DNA of 64,000 nt from Amycolatopsis sp. cg9 (GCF_041346945.1 NZ_CP166850.1:2480001-2544000); one strand, 5' to 3'; positions 16,290-24,657 are shown, counted from the stretch's first letter. Notes: generated from the sequence alone by a model not told the origin. Made by a program: numbers and translations.

Positions 16290-17204
16290 GTGCGGAAGAT
16301 CCCCACCTGGCAGACGACCCGCCGCGCACTGACCGTCACCGCTGTCGCCGCCTTCGTGACCGGGGGAGCGTTCCTCTCCGCGGGCACCGCCTCGGCCGCC
16401 ACGACGCTCGCGGGCACCTGTTCGGGCGCGGTGAACGGCAGCATGGGCGACACGGTCGCGGTGCAGGGCACATCGGTGAAGGAGATCGTCCGCAAGGGCG
16501 CGCAGGACTACGTCAACTCCCACCTCTGGACCGCCCTCTCGGTGTGGCCGAACACCATCGCCGACACCATCGCGGGCGAGGGCGCGCTCGCCGTCGGCCA
16601 GGTGCCGAACTCCGCCGGCGGCACGATCGCGGGCTCCGCGATCGGCAGCGCCGTCGCCACCGCGCTGAAGGGCTCCAACGGTCTCGGCGTGCTGGACAGC
16701 ACCAAGACCGAGGTGCTCAACGCGGTCTCCGCGAACGTCGCGAAGAACTGCGGGCTGACCACCGTCGCCACGAACTACGCCCCGCCGTCCACGCCGGGCG
16801 CGGGCGGCACCGGCACCCAGCCGGGCGGCGGCACCGGGACCGTCCCCGGCGGCACCTCCGGCAACCTCGCCAACCTGAACCCCGGCACCGCCGGTGGCAC
16901 GGGTGGCAGCGCGCCGATGCGCGACTACAGCGGCATCCCCACCGCGACCGCCGGCACGGCCGTCGCCCCGGGCGTGCGGTACCCGGCGAACGGCACCCTT
17001 CCGGGTGACGCCTCCGCGCCGCAGGCGGGGCAGGGCGACCAGAGCGGGCAGGGCGCCGACATCCGGGACGCCGGGAACGCGCAGTCGCTCGCCTCCAACA
17101 GCGCTTCGAACGACGTGCAGCTGCCGATGCTGCTCGCGGTGATCGTGCTGGCCGGGGTCACCGCCGGGCTCGTCCGGACCTGGGTGCTGCGCCGCGCGAG
17201 CTGA
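16290..17204 (+). CDS. secreted surface protein with C-terminal membrane anchor, paralogue 3
   Basis: The product has 304 aa, with signal peptide MRKIPTWQTTRRALTVTAVA to the GTASA site. The mature domain begins with CSGAVNGSMGDTVAVQG, similar in layout to paralogue 2 (short Cys segment followed by GDT). After a Gly/Thr-rich linker comes PMRDYSGIPTATAGTA, then a Gln/Gly-rich stretch, and an anchor helix (LPMLLAVIVLAGVTAGLVRTW) with VLRRAS at the end. GTG 16290 lies 9 nt after GGAGG; an in-frame GTG at 16284 is only 3 nt away and less likely. Conserved motifs across the three genes point to local duplication. No enzyme motif is visible. Confidence 0.72.
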   Translation: MRKIPTWQTTRRALTVTAVAAFVTGGAFLSAGTASAATTLAGTCSGAVNGSMGDTVAVQGTSVKEIVRKGAQDYVNSHLWTALSVWPNTIADTIAGEGALAVGQVPNSAGGTIAGSAIGSAVATALKGSNGLGVLDSTKTEVLNAVSANVAKNCGLTTVATNYAPPSTPGAGGTGTQPGGGTGTVPGGTSGNLANLNPGTAGGTGGSAPMRDYSGIPTATAGTAVAPGVRYPANGTLPGDASAPQAGQGDQSGQGADIRDAGNAQSLASNSASNDVQLPMLLAVIVLAGVTAGLVRTWVLRRAS

Positions 17205-17275
17205 CGCGCGCCAACCGACCCCGCCGTCCGGCCCCGCCGATACCCCCGGGTAGCCTTACCTGGACAAACCCTCCT

Positions 17276-17294
17276 GCCACGGACAGTCCGTGGC
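17276..17294 (+). promoter_or_regulatory. hairpin in the rpsF leader
   Basis: GCCACGGA-CAG-TCCGTGGC is a perfect 8-bp hairpin 26 nt before the rpsF start and upstream of its AGGAGG. It lies where many bacteria carry an S6:S18 autoregulatory leader. I cannot confirm the bulged CCG consensus of that motif, so an autoregulatory role is only possible. A TAGCCT sequence at 17251-17256 could be the -10. Confidence 0.4.
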
Positions 17295-17320
17295 CGCGAG
17301 CCCATAGGAGGTGAGTGGTT

Positions 17321-17647
17321 GTGTCACGCCATTACGAGGTAATGGTCATCCTGGACCCCACGCTCGACGAGCGCACGGTCGCCCCGACCCTCGACACGTT
17401 CCTCAACGTGATCCGCACTTCGGGCGGAAGCGTCGAGAAGGTCGACGTCTGGGGCCGTCGTCGCCTCTCGTACGAGATCAAGAAGCACGCGGAGGGCATC
17501 TACGCCCTGCTCGACCTGAACTCGTCCTCGGACGCGGTGAAGGAGCTGGACCGCCAGCTGTCGCTGCAGGAGACCGTGCTCCGCACCAAGGTCATGCGCC
17601 GCGAGGTCAAGCGCGCCGCGGCCAAGCCCGCTGCCGCCAAGGCCTGA
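17321..17647 (+). CDS. rpsF: 30S ribosomal protein S6
   Basis: The product (108 aa) is the small-subunit protein S6, partner of S18 on the platform of the 30S particle. It begins [16 protein letters not shown] and contains [21 protein letters not shown], the typical S6 core. A Lys/Ala-rich tail ends KPAAAKA. GTG 17321 was chosen because AGGAGG lies 9 nt upstream and the protein then starts as S6 normally does; GTG 17315 is too close to that site. It is the first gene of the rpsF-ssb-rpsR-rplI operon, an order conserved in actinobacteria. A small hairpin precedes the ribosome binding site. Confidence 0.96.
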   Translation: MSRHYEVMVILDPTLDERTVAPTLDTFLNVIRTSGGSVEKVDVWGRRRLSYEIKKHAEGIYALLDLNSSSDAVKELDRQLSLQETVLRTKVMRREVKRAAAKPAAAKA

Positions 17648-17664
17648 GCCCGAGGGGAACCCCG

Positions 17665-18180
17665 ATGGCTGGAGACACCGTCATCACGGTGGTCGGCAAC
17701 CTGACGTCCGACCCGGAACTGCGCTTCACCCCGTCCGGTGCGGCGGTCGCGAACTTCACCGTCGCGTCCACCCCGCGCACACTCGACCGGCAGTCCGGCG
17801 AGTGGAAGGACGGCGAGGCGCTGTTCCTGCGCTGCAACATCTGGCGGCAGGCGGCGGAGAACGTCGCCGAGTCGCTGACCCGCGGCGCCCGCGTCGTCGT
17901 GCAGGGCCGCCTGAAGCAGCGGTCGTTCGAGACGAAGGAAGGCGAGAAGCGCACCGTCGTCGAGCTCGAGGTCGACGAAATCGGCCCCTCGCTGCGCTAC
18001 GCCACGGCCAAGGTCAACAAGGTCAGCCGCGGTGGCGGCGGCGGTGGTGACTTCGGCGGCGGCGGTGGCGGCGGCGGCAACCGCGGTGGCGGCGGCGCAC
18101 CGGCCGACGACCCGTGGGGTTCGGCCCCGCCGGCCGGCGGCGGTGGCGGCGGTGGCTTCTCGGACGAGCCCCCCTTCTGA
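17665..18180 (+). CDS. ssb: single-stranded DNA-binding protein
   Basis: The product has 171 aa. An OB fold (residues 1-115) binds single-stranded DNA during replication and repair: [38 protein letters not shown] and [21 protein letters not shown] very Gly-rich linker (residues 125-160) leads to the acidic tip DEPPF, the peptide that docks repair and replication partners. ATG 17665 starts 17 nt after the rpsF stop, behind a GAGGGGA site. This length and position are normal for the essential actinobacterial SSB in the ribosomal operon. Confidence 0.96.
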   Translation: MAGDTVITVVGNLTSDPELRFTPSGAAVANFTVASTPRTLDRQSGEWKDGEALFLRCNIWRQAAENVAESLTRGARVVVQGRLKQRSFETKEGEKRTVVELEVDEIGPSLRYATAKVNKVSRGGGGGGDFGGGGGGGGNRGGGGAPADDPWGSAPPAGGGGGGGFSDEPPF

Positions 18181-18221
18181 TCTCGCACACATCCACAAGA
18201 TTTGAATTCCAGGAGTAACCA

Positions 18222-18470
18222 GTGGCCAAGCCACCCATCCGCAAGCCCAAGAAGAAGGTCTGCGTGTTCTGCAAGGCCGAGAAGAAGGGCCGCCCGGAAC
18301 TGATCGACTACAAGGACACCAACCTGCTGCGGAAGTACATCTCCGACCGCGGCAAGATCCGTGCCCGTCGCGTCACCGGCAACTGCAGCCAGCACCAGCG
18401 TGACATCGCCATCGCGGTCAAGAACTCCCGCGAGATGGCGCTGCTGCCCTACACCTCGACCGCGCGCTAA
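18222..18470 (+). CDS. rpsR: 30S ribosomal protein S18
   Basis: The product (82 aa) binds S6 on the small subunit. It has the S18 core [21 protein letters not shown] and the N-terminal CVFC pair, and later [10 protein letters not shown], so it looks like the zinc-binding (C+) form. Actinobacteria often have a second, cysteine-free S18 for zinc shortage; none is in this window. GTG 18222 follows AGGAG by 7 nt. It lies between ssb and rplI in the conserved operon. Confidence 0.95.
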   Translation: MAKPPIRKPKKKVCVFCKAEKKGRPELIDYKDTNLLRKYISDRGKIRARRVTGNCSQHQRDIAIAVKNSREMALLPYTSTAR

Positions 18471-18484
18471 GGGAGGGCACTGAC

Positions 18485-18946
18485 ATGGCGAAGATCATCC
18501 TCACCACGGACGTGGCCAACCTCGGCGGCCCCGGCGACATCGTCGAGGTCAAGGACGGTTACGCGCGCAACTACCTGCTCCCGCGGGGCTACGCGATCGT
18601 GGCCTCCAAGGGCGCGGAGAAGAACGTGCGCACCATCCAGCGCGCGCAGGAGAGCCGTCGCATCCGCGACCTCGACCACGCCAAGGAGATCAAGGCGACG
18701 CTGGAGGGCCTCGGCGCCATCCAGCTGACCGGCAAGGCGGCCGAGGGCTCGAAGAAGCTCTTCGGTTCGATCACCGCGGCCGAGATCGTCGACGCGATCA
18801 AGGCGGCCGGTGGCCCGCTGCTCGACAAGCGCGTCATCGAGCTCCGCGACCACATCAAGACCGTGGGCAAGCACTCGGTCGGCGCCCGGCTTCACCCGGA
18901 CGTGAAGGTCGACGTGCGGCTCGAGGTCAAGGCCGTCGCGCAGTAA
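18485..18946 (+). CDS. rplI: 50S ribosomal protein L9
   Basis: The product has 153 aa, the usual length. The N-terminal 23S-rRNA-binding domain reads MAKIILTTDVANLGGPGDIV and KDGYARNYLLPRGYA, the PROSITE-type L9 signature. A long helix (residues 45-75) links to the C-terminal domain. ATG 18485 has GGGAGG upstream, 14 nt after the rpsR stop. It is the last gene of the operon, followed 14 nt after its stop by a strong hairpin. Confidence 0.96.
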   Translation: MAKIILTTDVANLGGPGDIVEVKDGYARNYLLPRGYAIVASKGAEKNVRTIQRAQESRRIRDLDHAKEIKATLEGLGAIQLTGKAAEGSKKLFGSITAAEIVDAIKAAGGPLLDKRVIELRDHIKTVGKHSVGARLHPDVKVDVRLEVKAVAQ

Positions 18947-18960
18947 GGCAGTACGTCGTG

Positions 18961-18995
18961 GAAGGCGGGTCGTCCCTGGTGGGCGGCCCGCCTTC
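18961..18995 (+). terminator. terminator of the rpsF-rplI operon
   Basis: GAAGGCGGGTCG and CGGCCCGCCTTC pair as an 11-12 bp stem with one G-T pair and a loop of about 11 nt, 14 nt after the rplI stop. The downstream sequence (ACGCGTTTCGG) is only weakly T-rich, as is usual here. Confidence 0.7.
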
Positions 18996-19072
18996 ACGCG
19001 TTTCGGGGGAACCCCGGACAGGCGGGCGGCGTCGGAGGAGAATGGGCGGGGACGCGAAGGGGATGGATCCGG

Positions 19073-19426
19073 ATGGCCAATGAAGTCAACATGTCAGCAC
19101 CGGCCGGTGGCGGTGGCTTCACGTTCGACGCCGACAAGATCGACGCCGTCATCAAGAAGTGGCAGGATCTGCGGGCCGACCTGAAGCGCGACTACGACGA
19201 CGCCAACCTGATGGCGAACGTGAAGGCGCCCGGCAAGGAGTTCGCCAGCGAAGACTGGGAGAAGCTCGCGAACCCGTCCGGCAAGGCGTTCCTCGAGCAG
19301 AACCGCAAGATGCAGGAATACGTCACGAACTACATCGACGCGCTGACCGCGGCGAAGCAGAAGATCACCACCAAGGAGTCGGACACCCAGGCCGACATGG
19401 CGAAGACGGGGAACCAGGCCACGTGA
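19073..19426 (+). CDS. small helical protein of a type VII secretion accessory cassette
   Basis: The product has 117 aa, mostly helical, with no signal peptide. KKWQDLRADLKRDYDDANLM and KMQEYVTNYIDALTAAKQKI look like two long helices. The spacing resembles PE or WXG100-like secretion partners, but a clear WxG is absent. It starts a four-gene set: this gene, a DUF3558 lipoprotein, a PPE-like protein and EspG. ATG 19073 lies 10 nt after AAGGGG; the stop overlaps the next start by GTGA. A counterpart of similar size (46549-46950) sits in the second cassette but with little obvious sequence similarity. Role as a secretion partner is inferred from context. Confidence 0.65.
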   Translation: MANEVNMSAPAGGGGFTFDADKIDAVIKKWQDLRADLKRDYDDANLMANVKAPGKEFASEDWEKLANPSGKAFLEQNRKMQEYVTNYIDALTAAKQKITTKESDTQADMAKTGNQAT

Positions 19427-20019
19427 ACCGACGACTGCTCGCCGTCCCGGCACTGGCCTTCGCCGTGCTCGCCGTCGCCGGGTGCGGCGGCAAGACCAGG
19501 GGCACCGCCAACGCCGCGCCGTCGACCGCCGAATCGAGCAGCGAGACCCGCTCCGTGGCCGATACCGCGCCGCGGGTGCCGAGTCCGCTGAACACCGGTG
19601 CGATCACGTCGGACGCCTGCGCGACGCTGTCGGCGTCGGCGCGCTCCGACCTGGCGCTCGGCGAAGGCGAGCCTCGGACCACGGGCAACGGCCCGAGCTG
19701 CACGTTCACCGAGGCGGCCGACCCGGGCAACCAGATCGACGTGACCACGGTGACGGCGAACAAGAACGGCCTCCAGGACGTCTACGACACCAAGGCCAAC
19801 GACGCCTACTGGGGCGAGACCCAGGCCGCCGGCTACCCGGCCGTCTACGCCGCGGCGGTCGACGACCGCAAGAACGGCAAGTGCGGCCTGTTCGTCGGGG
19901 TGACCGACGAGCTGGCGGTGAACATCCTGGTCCAGTACGACAACGGCGCCGGCGCTTCGGACCCGTGCCCGGTGGCGATGAAGTTCGGCGAGTCGATGAT
20001 CCACACCCTGGGAGGCTGA
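19423..20019 (+). CDS. DUF3558 lipoprotein
   Basis: This 198-aa protein is exported and lipid-anchored. The signal peptide ends in the lipobox LAVAGC (Cys near residue 20), then a Ser/Thr/Ala-rich linker leads to a DUF3558 domain. The domain includes CATLSASARSDLALG, a later CTFTEA, YPAVYA and CGLFVGV, and the spaced cysteines should form disulfides. Such lipoproteins are common and duplicated in Pseudonocardiaceae, with no known activity. GTG 19423 overlaps the previous stop. Its paralogue at 46947-47570 occupies the last position of the second cassette. Confidence 0.85.
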   Translation: MNRRLLAVPALAFAVLAVAGCGGKTRGTANAAPSTAESSSETRSVADTAPRVPSPLNTGAITSDACATLSASARSDLALGEGEPRTTGNGPSCTFTEAADPGNQIDVTTVTANKNGLQDVYDTKANDAYWGETQAAGYPAVYAAAVDDRKNGKCGLFVGVTDELAVNILVQYDNGAGASDPCPVAMKFGESMIHTLGG

Positions 20020-20020
20020 G

Positions 20021-21355
20021 ATGCTGGAACTGGTGCTGCTGGGCGGCTTCGCCGCCTACAACATGGCGACCACGCACTCCGACGACCACACCTCGACGCA
20101 GGGCGACCGGAAGATCGACTGCTACGACATCTGGGAGAAGATCACCCACGGTCCCGGCGCGGGCTCGATCGCGAACGGGCAATCGGCGGCGAGCCGGCTC
20201 AATGGTGCCTACGCCGAGCGCCTCAGCACGATCGACGGCCTGGCCAAGGAGATGGACGCGGCCTGGACGGGCGGCGGCTCCGAGGCCGCGCAGAACGCCG
20301 GCGCGCACCCGCTGCGGGTGTGGATGGAGGACTCCGGCACCAAGCTCACCGAGTCCGACAAGTACCTCGGCGAGCAGCACAACGCCTTCACCACCGTGCA
20401 CACGCAGGTCCAGGAGGTCCCGAAGGACCCGCCGAAGAACAACCTGCTCAACGCCGTGACGCCGTGGACGACCGACACCGACCGGGCGATCCGCGACTAC
20501 AACTCCAAGGGCCAAGCCAACGTCGACGCCTTCAACACCTACTACAAGGCGAGCAACGACAACGGCCAGAAGATGCCGGCATACTCCGCGCTCAAGGGGC
20601 AGCAGGAGAACGTCAACGTCGACGGCGGCAAGGACGGCAAGAAGAAGCCGGGCGGCGACGGCAACGGCAACGGCAACGGGACCGGCACCGGCACCGGTTC
20701 GGTGCCCGGCGTGAACATGCCGGGTGCGGGCAGCGTGCCGTCCTTCGGCGGCCAGCCGACCACGCCCGGCGGCAAGTTCGACCCGTCCCAGATCCCCGGT
20801 GGCAACTACACCCCGCCGAAGTTCGATCCCTCCCAGATCCCCGGCGGCAAGTTCGACCCGTCCCAGATCCCCGGCGGCAACTACACCCCGCCGAACTTCG
20901 GCGACGGCACCCACTCGTCCGGCTTCACGCCGCCGAAGATCCCCGGTGCCGGTGGGTTCGGCCCCGGCGGTTCGGGCGGCGCGGGCGACTTCTCGATCCC
21001 CGGCGCCGGGGGCTTCGGCCCCGGCGGTTCGGGCGGGATCGGCGACCCGTCGGCGGGCTTCGGGCCGGGCGGCGTGGGCTTCGGGCCCGGTGGCTCGACC
21101 GGCGCGGCCATGCCCGGCAGCGCGGGTGCGGGAGCGGGCGGCACGGGCGCCGGTGGCGGCGCGGCCGGTGCGGGCGGAGCGGCGGCGGGCCGCGGCGGTG
21201 CCACCGGGATGGGTGGCATGGGCGGCATGGGTCACGGCGCCAAGGGCCAGGGCGGCGGCGACGAGGAACGCACGTCGAAGTACCTCCTCGGCGACGACCC
21301 GAACGACATCTTCGGGACCGACGAACTCACCGCGCCGCCGGTCATCGGCGAGTAG
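20021..21355 (+). CDS. PPE-like type VII secretion substrate with Gly/Pro-rich tail
   Basis: This 444-aa protein has a helical N-terminal domain (residues 30-190) with the WxG turn AWTGGGSEAA and the downstream segment AVTPWTTDTDRAIRDYNSKG. The latter is matched by DVATPWDTDTEDKINQYNRK in the protein at 44430. Residues 240-410 are low-complexity Gly/Pro with repeats of KFDPSQIPGG and NYTPP. The tail, TSKYLLGDDPNDIFGTDEL and TAPPVIGE, closely matches the end of the 44430 protein. ATG 20021 is 1 nt after the previous stop, with GGAGG upstream. Next to EspG it is best read as the exported client of that chaperone. No toxin domain is seen. Confidence 0.78.
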   Translation: MLELVLLGGFAAYNMATTHSDDHTSTQGDRKIDCYDIWEKITHGPGAGSIANGQSAASRLNGAYAERLSTIDGLAKEMDAAWTGGGSEAAQNAGAHPLRVWMEDSGTKLTESDKYLGEQHNAFTTVHTQVQEVPKDPPKNNLLNAVTPWTTDTDRAIRDYNSKGQANVDAFNTYYKASNDNGQKMPAYSALKGQQENVNVDGGKDGKKKPGGDGNGNGNGTGTGTGSVPGVNMPGAGSVPSFGGQPTTPGGKFDPSQIPGGNYTPPKFDPSQIPGGKFDPSQIPGGNYTPPNFGDGTHSSGFTPPKIPGAGGFGPGGSGGAGDFSIPGAGGFGPGGSGGIGDPSAGFGPGGVGFGPGGSTGAAMPGSAGAGAGGTGAGGGAAGAGGAAAGRGGATGMGGMGGMGHGAKGQGGGDEERTSKYLLGDDPNDIFGTDELTAPPVIGE

Positions 21356-21442
21356 CGCACGCGGGAGCGCGGGGCGCGTGCCAAGATGGGCGCGCCCGGC
21401 TCGCGCGGGTTCGAGAAACTGTTTTCGACTGGGGGAAGAGCG

Positions 21443-22231
21443 GTGCTGGACAGGCAAGTCACCATCACGACCGGCACCCTGCTCAACCTGATCCGGCGCC
21501 GGGGCGGCGAGCCGCACACGGTGCTCGCGGAGACGCCGACCTGGTACAGCGACGAGGCCCAGCGCGAAGAGGACGAGCGCGTCAACGCCGAGCTCGCCAA
21601 GGCCGGGCTGTTCGGCCCGCGCGGCATGCACCCCGGCTTCGTCGCGACGGTCGAGGCGATCGCCCGGCCGCAGCTGGAGTACTACGGCTGGATCGACGGC
21701 GGCTTCCAGGGCAAGCCGGTCAGCTACCGGCTGCTCGGCGGCAGCGCCGGCGGCGAGGCGTTCGTGCTGGCCAAGCACGAGGAGCTGGACGTCGTGGTGC
21801 TCGGGTCCTCGCGCCCCGGCGAGCTGCTCGACGACTTCCTCGGCCAGATCCCCAAGCTGGCACCCGGCCGCGGGACACCGCTGGCGGTGCCGAAGAGCCA
21901 GATCGAGGGAACCGCCCGGGGCGACGACGGCGAGTTCGCGGTGCTCCGCAACGACCGGCCGGCGGAGGGTTCGCAGGAGGCCGACGAGCTCCGCCGGATT
22001 CTCGCGTTGCGCCGAATGGGCAGCGGCAGCCTCTACGTCGCGGCCCGAAGCCGGACCGGCGCGCGGCACCGGATCGAACGTCCGGTGAACTACATCGATA
22101 CGTCGGAAGGCCGGTGGCTGACCGAAGAGGTTCCGGGGCGTGGGGAGAACCGGATCGCCTTCACCCCGGCCGACCAGCGCGTTCTCGCTGACCGGTTACG
22201 CAGCGCACAGGGCCGGCTCACCGCGGCCTGA
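21443..22231 (+). CDS. EspG-family type VII secretion chaperone
   Basis: The product has 262 aa. The EspG family provides cytosolic chaperones that hold the tip of PPE-type substrates before ESX export. Family features are a start near LLNLIRRRGGEPHTVL, then TPTWYSDEAQ, ELAKAGLFGPRGMHPGFV and IARPQLEYYGW, and a C-terminal YVAARSRTGARHR strand with the ending FTPADQRVLADRL. GTG 21443 follows GGGGGAAGAG; an in-frame ATG at 21386 would add 19 residues not typical of the family. It follows the PPE-like gene, its likely client. A shorter EspG is at 45809-46552. Confidence 0.84.
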   Translation: MLDRQVTITTGTLLNLIRRRGGEPHTVLAETPTWYSDEAQREEDERVNAELAKAGLFGPRGMHPGFVATVEAIARPQLEYYGWIDGGFQGKPVSYRLLGGSAGGEAFVLAKHEELDVVVLGSSRPGELLDDFLGQIPKLAPGRGTPLAVPKSQIEGTARGDDGEFAVLRNDRPAEGSQEADELRRILALRRMGSGSLYVAARSRTGARHRIERPVNYIDTSEGRWLTEEVPGRGENRIAFTPADQRVLADRLRSAQGRLTAA

Positions 22232-22279
22232 TGCCGACGCCGTTCAGCCCACCGGGTGGTCGCTCTACCCTCCGTGATA

Positions 22280-22504
22280 TTCATCCACAGGCCGTGGGGG
22301 TCAATGGGTTCGGGCTGGTCCACGACACGCCGAAGGACGGACTTCCCGCGACACGCCGCACGAGTTTTTCGCAAGTTCTCCACAGCTTGTTCACAGCCCT
22401 TGACCTGCGGTTTTGAAGAAGCCGATCACGCTTGTCCCCAACTTGTCCACAGCTCTCGCCGCACCTGTGATTGGTTACCCCCGTTCATCCACAGGTTGTC
22501 CACA
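22280..22504. promoter_or_regulatory. cluster of DnaA-box-like sequences upstream of dnaB
   Basis: The 507-bp gap before dnaB holds seven DnaA-box-like 9-mers in the same orientation. TTGTCCACA is perfect at 22443-22451 and 22496-22504. TCATCCACA occurs at 22281-22289 and 22485-22493, TTCTCCACA at 22376-22384, TTGTTCACA at 22387-22395 and TTGTCCCCA at 22432-22440. The stretch is also more AT-rich than its surroundings. No dnaA or dnaN is nearby, so this need not be oriC. DnaA-dependent control of dnaB or a DnaA-titration site are the natural readings. Confidence 0.68.
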
Positions 22505-22693
22505 GATGGGTCCCCACCCGGAATTGCCTTCGGCCTTGTGGGGGATCTAGCGTGCCGGCTCGAGCCTGTACTCACCGTGGCGCCCCGCGTGTCTGCGACA
22601 GCCGATCGACGTTGTCGTCGATCATCGGGGTGACGAGGTCCGGGTAATGGGGAAGCACGGGACGAGCCGCGTGCTTCGAGAGCGAAGATCCGG

Positions 22694-22699
22694 CATAAT
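22694..22699 (+). promoter_or_regulatory. -10 element of dnaB
   Basis: CATAAT closely matches the TATAAT -10 consensus and lies 40 nt before the dnaB start, downstream of the DnaA-box cluster. No clear -35 is visible. A transcript from here would include the GAGGAGG ribosome binding site. Confidence 0.5.
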
Positions 22700-22738
22700 C
22701 GAACGGGTGTTCGACACGATGAGGAGGTGTCCGGGGCG

Positions 22739-24166
22739 GTGGCGCTGACCGACGACCGCAGTCCGATGTACGCGGAGTCCGACCCGGGTCCGAACGAGCC
22801 GCCGCCCGACGGCGGTGGCGGGGGTGGCGGCGGCGGGTTCGACCGCCAGCCGCCGCAGGACATCGCGGCCGAGCAGTCCGTGCTCGGCGGCATGCTGCTG
22901 TCCAAGGACGCGGTCGCCGACGTCATCGAGGCCCTCGGCCCCGACGACTTCTACCGGCCCGCGCACCAGGCGATCTACGACTGCATCCTCGACCTCTACG
23001 GCCGCGGCGAGCCGGCCGACCCGATCACGGTGTCGGCCGAGCTGGAGCGGCGCGGGGAGCTGGGCCGCGTCGGTGGCGCGCCCTACCTGCACACGCTGAT
23101 CGCGACGGTGCCGACGGCGGCGAACGCCGGGTACTACGCGGAGATCGTCTCGGAGAAGGCGGTGCTGCGCCGCCTGGTCGAGGCGGGCACCCGGATCGTG
23201 CAGTACGGCTACGGCGCGGCCGCGGCCGACGGCGCGAACATCGACGAGGTGGTCGACCGCGCGCAGGCCGCGATCTACGACGTCACCGAGCGCCGGACCA
23301 GCGAGGACTACGTCGCGCTGGAAGAGCTGCTGCAGCCGACGATGGACGAGATCGACGCGATCGCGTCGCGCGGCGGCCAGTCCCAGGGCATCCCGACCGG
23401 CTTCACCGACTTCGACGAGCTGACCAACGGCCTGCACCCCGGCCAGATGATCATCGTCGCGGCCCGCCCCGGTGTCGGCAAGTCGACACTGGGCCTCGAC
23501 TTCGCGCGGTCGGCGTCCATCCGGCACGGCATGACCAGCGTCATCTTCTCACTGGAAATGAGCCGGACCGAGATCGTCATGCGCATGCTCTCGGCCGAAG
23601 CGAAGATCCGCCTCGCCGACATGCGCGGCGGCAAGATGTCCGACGACGACTGGACGCGGCTGGCCCGCCGGATGAGCGAGGTGTCCGAGGCGCCGCTGTT
23701 CGTCGACGACTCGCCGAACATGACGATGATGGAGATCCGGGCCAAGGCGCGGCGGCTGAAGCAGCGCAACGACCTGAAGCTCGTCGTCCTCGACTACCTC
23801 CAGCTGATGACGTCCGGCAAGCGCGTCGAGTCGCGGCAGCAGGAGGTCTCGGAGTTCTCGCGGCAGATGAAGCTGCTGGCGAAGGAGATCGAGGTCCCGG
23901 TGATCGCGATCAGCCAGCTGAACCGTGGTCCCGAGCAGCGCACGGACAAGCGCCCGATGCTGTCCGACCTGCGTGAGTCCGGCTCACTGGAGCAGGACGC
24001 CGACCTCGTCATCCTGGTCAACCGCCCGGACGCCTGGGAGCGCGACGACCCGCGCGCCGGCGAGGCGGACCTGATCATCGCGAAGCACCGCGCCGGGCCG
24101 ACGGCGACGATCACCGTCGCGCACCAGCTGCACTACAGCCGCTTCGTCGACCTCTCGCACGACTAG
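22739..24166 (+). CDS. dnaB: replicative DNA helicase DnaB
   Basis: This 475-aa hexameric 5'-3' helicase drives the replication fork. Residues 1-35 are a Gly-rich extension. The N-terminal primase-interacting domain follows (PQDIAAEQSVLGGMLLS). The RecA-like core has Walker A RPGVGKSTLGLDFARSA (about residues 243-259), SLEMSRTEIVMRML, Walker B LVVLDYLQLM and SQLNRGPEQR, DLRESGSLEQDAD. The frame is continuous, so there is no intein, unlike the M. tuberculosis gene. GTG 22739 is 11 nt after AGGAGG; the GTG at 22727 overlaps that site. Its stop shares CTAG with the convergent MarR gene. Confidence 0.96.
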   Translation: MALTDDRSPMYAESDPGPNEPPPDGGGGGGGGGFDRQPPQDIAAEQSVLGGMLLSKDAVADVIEALGPDDFYRPAHQAIYDCILDLYGRGEPADPITVSAELERRGELGRVGGAPYLHTLIATVPTAANAGYYAEIVSEKAVLRRLVEAGTRIVQYGYGAAAADGANIDEVVDRAQAAIYDVTERRTSEDYVALEELLQPTMDEIDAIASRGGQSQGIPTGFTDFDELTNGLHPGQMIIVAARPGVGKSTLGLDFARSASIRHGMTSVIFSLEMSRTEIVMRMLSAEAKIRLADMRGGKMSDDDWTRLARRMSEVSEAPLFVDDSPNMTMMEIRAKARRLKQRNDLKLVVLDYLQLMTSGKRVESRQQEVSEFSRQMKLLAKEIEVPVIAISQLNRGPEQRTDKRPMLSDLRESGSLEQDADLVILVNRPDAWERDDPRAGEADLIIAKHRAGPTATITVAHQLHYSRFVDLSHD

Positions 24167-24615
24167 CCGAGGGCGCCGTACCCGCGGACGAACGCGGTGA
24201 GCAGGCGGCCGAAGGTGTCGCGGTCCTCGTCCGGCCAGTCCGCCATGACCTCCGCGAACACCGAGCGGCGGAACGCGTGCAGCTCGTCGAGGTGCGCCTG
24301 GCCGGCCTCGGTCGGCACGAGCACCGCACGCCGTCCGTCACGCTGATCGGCTTCGCGGCGGAGGAGTCCCTGCTCGACCGCGCGCGCCACCAGGCGGCTC
24401 GCGCGGGGCTGGTCGACGCCCATCGCCGCGCTCAACGCCGTCACCGTGCTGGGCTCGCCGCGGTCGCCGAGCTCCTCGACTACGTCGAGCAGTTCGTGCG
24501 CCGGGTCGTGCGCGCCGCGGCCCCTGGCCTTGCCGATCCGGCTCAGTGCCCGCCGCTGCTGGCTGCGGCGGATCGCGATCATGGCGCGCTCGACGTCGGC
24601 CACCGCGTCCGTCAT
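24163..24615 (-). CDS. MarR-family transcriptional regulator
   Basis: The product (150 aa) is a winged-helix dimer. Helices at the N-terminus flank the DNA-binding part STVTALSAAMGVDQPRASRL and VEQGLLRREADQRDGRRAV, followed by the wing LVPTEAGQAHLDELHA, all typical of MarR. ATG 24615 has a GGAGG-type site upstream. A perfect 26-bp palindrome lies 16 nt upstream of the start, between this gene and the divergent MarR-like gene, and is the obvious autoregulatory operator. The ligand is unknown. Confidence 0.9.
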   Translation of the reverse strand: MTDAVADVERAMIAIRRSQQRRALSRIGKARGRGAHDPAHELLDVVEELGDRGEPSTVTALSAAMGVDQPRASRLVARAVEQGLLRREADQRDGRRAVLVPTEAGQAHLDELHAFRRSVFAEVMADWPDEDRDTFGRLLTAFVRGYGALG

Positions 24616-24631
24616 GGTTGCTCCACCTCCG

Positions 24632-24657
24632 AACTGCATGTACTTTTACATGCAGTT
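24632..24657. promoter_or_regulatory. perfect palindromic operator between two MarR-type genes
   Basis: AACTGCATGTA-CTTT-TACATGCAGTT is a perfect palindrome with 11-bp arms and a 4-nt centre. It lies midway between the divergent starts at 24615 and 24682, so one bound dimer could control both. Its length, symmetry and AT-rich centre fit a MarR-family site. Confidence 0.8.

Noticed and set aside
22232..22738. Chromosomal origin (oriC)
   Set aside because: DnaA-box-like sequences are clustered, but dnaA, dnaN, recF and gyrase genes are absent and actinobacterial oriC lies between dnaA and dnaN.
22739..24166. Intein in dnaB as in M. tuberculosis
   Set aside because: The 475-codon frame is continuous through Walker A and the other helicase motifs, with no insertion.
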